NCBI GenBank assembly: GCA_002320555.1
Contig: DCJV01000106.1
Coordinates: 18,498 to 34,724 of the forward strand
Direction of reading: 5' to 3'
DNA length: 16,227 bases
Source of the DNA: Ruminococcaceae bacterium UBA1691
GTDB lineage: Bacteria > Bacillota > Clostridia > Oscillospirales > Acutalibacteraceae
The translations under genes and the position numbers were made by a program. Below are positions 14,433-16,227 of the stretch, piece after piece. The notes beneath the pieces were generated by a model. The model saw only the letters and a list, made by a program, of their open reading frames with translations. It made no database searches and was not told the origin of the DNA. Numbering within the stretch: the stretch's first letter is position 1; every line of letters begins with the position of its first letter.

Positions 14433-14458
14433 GTCAAAATCCTCCATTTGTCACGAAA

Positions 14459-14472
14459 TTTAAGCGCTTTCT
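14459..14472 (-). promoter_or_regulatory. cre-like / LacI-family operator
   Basis: TTTAAGCGCTTTCT has the AAGCGCTT palindromic core and matches 11 of 14 positions of the idealised cre palindrome TGAAAGCGCTTTCA. It lies 27 bases before the binding-protein ATG, a position suited to roadblock repression by CcpA or a dedicated LacI-type regulator. A weak CATAAT-type -10 lies just upstream on the minus strand (14490-14495). Confidence 0.55.
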
Positions 14473-14549
14473 GCGCTACGGAACATTCCTATTATGTGGA
14501 GGCAAAGTGCCGTTTAAACAAAAATTTTACCGGCCGAACCGCTTTTACG

Positions 14550-14574
14550 ATTGCCGGGCACATTTCGCGGCAAT
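14550..14574. promoter_or_regulatory. Inverted repeat upstream of the ABC ATPase gene, possible operator
   Basis: ATTGCCG (14550-14556) and CGGCAAT (14568-14574) form a perfect 7-base inverted repeat with an 11-base spacer, about 48 bases before the ATPase start. It overlaps a weak promoter-like TTGCCG-N17-TACTAC. It could be a regulator site or chance; no strong plus-strand promoter was found nearby. Confidence 0.3.
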
Positions 14575-14621
14575 ACTACCCTTGGAAAAAGCAGACACTC
14601 ACAAAGACAGGAGGCCTCTCC

Positions 14622-15737
14622 ATGGCGAGCATCACACTAAAAAATATTGTAAAAACGTATGACAATAAGGTCACAGTCATCCCGGACCTGAATCTGGAAA
14701 TCCGCGACAGAGAATTTATCATCCTCGTCGGGCCGTCCGGCTGCGGAAAATCCACCACGCTACGCATGATCGCCGGCCTGGAGGAGGTAACCGCAGGAGA
14801 GTTGTACATCGGCGAAAAAAAAGTGAATAACGTGGCACCGAAGGATCGGGATATCGCAATGGTCTTTCAGAATTACGCGCTGTATCCGCATATGACGGTC
14901 TATAAAAACATGGCCTTCGGCCTGATGTTGCGCAAAACACCGCGTGCGGAGATCGACCGCAAGGTGCATGAGGCAGCAAAAATTCTTGGTATTGAGGAAT
15001 ATCTCAACCGCAAGCCCCGCGCCCTCTCCGGTGGCCAGAGGCAGCGCGTAGCGCTCGGCCGTGCCATGGTGCGTAACCCCTCCGTTTTTTTGCTTGATGA
15101 GCCGCTCTCCAATCTGGATGCAAAGCTTCGCACCCAAATGCGTACGGAGATCACCCGCCTGCACCAGCATCTGGAGACCACCTTCGTCTATGTTACCCAT
15201 GATCAGACGGAGGCGATGACGATGGCCGATCGCATTGTGGTGATGAAGGATGGTGTAATCCAGCAGGTCGATACGCCACAGGTGCTCTATCACAAGCCGC
15301 GGAATCTTTTCGTAGCGGGCTTCATCGGCTCTCCTCAAATGAATTTTATCGATGCCTCCGTATCCTTTGAAAGCGGCGATATTTTTCTCAGCTTCGGCCC
15401 CTGCCGCATTCGCGTCCCCGCCGCTCTGGCGGCTCACGCACCCCTGAAGCAATATGAAGAAAAGCAAATCATCCTCGGCCTGCGCCCAGAGGACCTGCAC
15501 ACAGAGGATTCCTTTTTGAGCCTTGCCGCTGACGCAAAATTCAACGCGCATGTCGAGCTGGCGGAAATGATGGGATCAGAAATTTACCTCTATCTGGAGG
15601 CGGGCGGGCAAAAGCTGATCGCCCGTACCCCTTCCCGCACGCAGATTCAATCAGGCAGCGATATTCAGATCGCTGTCGACGTCAATAAAATTTACCTCTT
15701 CGATAAGGAAACAGAACAGGCAATTGGCAATGAATAA
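14622..15737 (+). CDS. Sugar ABC transporter ATP-binding protein, MsmK/UgpC family
   Basis: 371 aa, normal length for MalK/MsmK/UgpC. Walker A GPSGCGKST (residues 37-45), Q-loop Gln83 in VFQNYALYPHMT, signature LSGGQ (135-139), Walker B FLLDE (156-160), D-loop SNLD and H-loop His193 are all intact. The ATPase domain is followed by the C-terminal TOBE/OB regulatory region (about 240-371, with LGLRPEDL). The ATG at 14622 has AGGAGG 7 bases upstream; the in-frame open region further upstream lies over the divergent binding-protein gene and is not coding. In Firmicutes one such ATPase often energises several CUT1 transporters, which fits its separate, divergent transcription here. Confidence 0.95.
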   Translation: MASITLKNIVKTYDNKVTVIPDLNLEIRDREFIILVGPSGCGKSTTLRMIAGLEEVTAGELYIGEKKVNNVAPKDRDIAMVFQNYALYPHMTVYKNMAFGLMLRKTPRAEIDRKVHEAAKILGIEEYLNRKPRALSGGQRQRVALGRAMVRNPSVFLLDEPLSNLDAKLRTQMRTEITRLHQHLETTFVYVTHDQTEAMTMADRIVVMKDGVIQQVDTPQVLYHKPRNLFVAGFIGSPQMNFIDASVSFESGDIFLSFGPCRIRVPAALAAHAPLKQYEEKQIILGLRPEDLHTEDSFLSLAADAKFNAHVELAEMMGSEIYLYLEAGGQKLIARTPSRTQIQSGSDIQIAVDVNKIYLFDKETEQAIGNE

Positions 15738-15756
15738 AGGAAAGGACGAGATAGCC

Positions 15757-15984
15757 ATGCAAAAAATCACGCTGATGCTCGACTCCATCGATCGGGTCAA
15801 ATCCTTTGTGGAGCTCGTCTCTCGCTATCCCTTTGAAATCGATTTGATTTCTGGCCGGTACACGGTGAATGCAAAATCCATTATGGGAATCTTCAGCCTT
15901 GACCTCTCTCAGCCGGTAACGCTGGCCGTGCATGAGGAGTCATGCGGCGATCTCATGCAGAAGCTGGAGGAATACCGCACGTAA
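15757..15984 (+). CDS. HPr-like protein lacking the catalytic histidine (Crh-like)
   Basis: 75 aa with the HPr fold pattern. The regulatory-serine segment is well preserved as NAKSIMGIFSLDL (Ser41, equivalent to Ser46 of HPr), which HPr kinase phosphorylates so that HPr or Crh can bind CcpA. The segment that should carry GIHARPA with the phosphorylatable His15 instead reads DSIDRVKSF, with no histidine. It should therefore be unable to pass phosphate in the PTS but could act in regulation, like Crh of Bacillus. That is inference from known HPr/Crh biology. The chosen ATG (15757) puts the beta-strand at residue 3; an ATG at 15730 would add 9 residues overlapping the ATPase stop. It is cotranscribed with the sugar ATPase gene. 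Confidence 0.85.
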   Translation: MQKITLMLDSIDRVKSFVELVSRYPFEIDLISGRYTVNAKSIMGIFSLDLSQPVTLAVHEESCGDLMQKLEEYRT

Positions 15985-16014
15985 AGCAATCCCGTCGGAG
16001 ACATCGTGAGGAGA

Positions 16015-16034
16015 AGCAGTCGCGAAGCACTGCT
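16015..16034 (+). terminator. Small hairpin after the HPr-like gene
   Basis: AGCAGT (16015-16020) and ACTGCT (16029-16034) form a perfect 6-bp stem with an 8-base loop, followed by GATATTTTTC. It is 30 bases after the stop. The stem is short, so it is at most a weak terminator ahead of the stronger one at 16081. Confidence 0.35.
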
Positions 16035-16080
16035 GATATTTTTCACTTTTCAATATTTTTGCCTCTTTTTTAACAATCTA

Positions 16081-16125
16081 AGCACTTACCGAATAATTTG
16101 AATGGTCGGTAAGCGCTTTTTTATT
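16081..16125 (+). terminator. Intrinsic terminator of the ATPase/HPr-like operon
   Basis: AGCACTTACCGA (16081-16092) pairs with TCGGTAAGCGCT (16106-16117), 12 bp with one mismatch, around a 13-base loop and is followed by TTTTTATT. It lies about 100 bases beyond the HPr-like stop. Confidence 0.85.
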
Positions 16126-16130
16126 ACGAA

Positions 16131-16155
16131 GCGCAGCGAGTAACAAAGCAAAGGC
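16131..16155. repeat. Repeat fragment shared with 3231-3255
   Basis: GCGCAGCGAGTAACAAAGCA and the following AAGGC match the block at 3231-3255 in the same orientation at most positions, with an identical AGCGAGTAACAAA core. A 13-base core alone is not strong evidence, but the flanks agree too. The remaining 16156-16227 contains a loose TTCGTA/TACGAA inverted repeat and no recognisable gene. Confidence 0.4.
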
Positions 16156-16227
16156 TGCTATTCGTACATCAATTAAAGAGGTATACACTGCTCCCCTATA
16201 CGAAAAAGCTTACGGCTATTTTTTATT

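Noticed and set aside
14031..14621. A 197-codon in-frame upstream extension of the sugar ATPase
   Set aside because: It overlaps the signal peptide and N-terminal part of the divergent binding lipoprotein. The ATPase family starts at the ATG at 14622, which has an excellent ribosome site.
14760..15551. A 263-codon minus-strand open frame
   Set aside because: It is antisense to the intact MsmK-type ATPase and carries no recognisable motif.

Overview
The window reads as chromosomal DNA of a Gram-positive anaerobe, most likely class Clostridia (an Oscillospirales- or Christensenellales-type gut lineage). This is inferred from the gene families (DUF624/YesL, MsmK-type ABC ATPase, HPr-like protein, YdbS/YdbT-type PH proteins, COG2509 flavoprotein), strong AGGAGG-type ribosome binding sites, TTG and GTG starts, and a fairly GC-rich base composition judged by eye. 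No rRNA, tRNA, CRISPR array, transposase or phage gene was seen.

Region 1 (1-3350, minus strand) is a compact operon from a good promoter at 3322-3350. Its order is a UPF0178/DUF188 protein, an uncharacterised protein with two C-terminal membrane segments, a PHP-domain metal-dependent phosphoesterase, a small protein with nested start sites, and the beginning of a gene that leaves the window. Genes overlap or nearly touch. Region 2 (3429-5290, plus) is a two-gene pair of bacterial PH-domain membrane proteins of the YdbS/YdbT type. Region 3 (5291-5577) is a repeat-like spacer. Region 4 (5578-8638) holds divergently transcribed rmuC (minus) and a COG2509 FAD-dependent dehydrogenase (plus), each with a recognisable sigma-A promoter.

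Region 5 (8755-10545) contains a 98-nt inverted-repeat element. Beside it, on the minus strand, are a sodium-pumping decarboxylase beta subunit and a tiny gamma-like membrane protein, with no carboxyltransferase or biotin subunit nearby. They are transcribed from a perfect TTGACA-N17-TATAAT promoter through a structured leader of about 190 nt ending in an intrinsic terminator. The leader carries sequence blocks resembling the yybP-ykoY (Mn2+) riboswitch. This is the most interesting element in the window.

Region 6 (10581-15984) is a CUT1 carbohydrate-uptake locus. On the minus strand are a lipoprotein solute-binding protein, a 50-nt hairpin, two permeases and a DUF624 protein. Divergently on the plus strand are the MsmK/UgpC-type ATPase and a Crh-like HPr homologue that lacks the catalytic histidine but keeps the regulatory serine motif. 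A CcpA-box (cre)-like palindrome lies just before the binding-protein gene, so carbon catabolite control is a coherent inference. The window ends with an intrinsic terminator and another repeat fragment.
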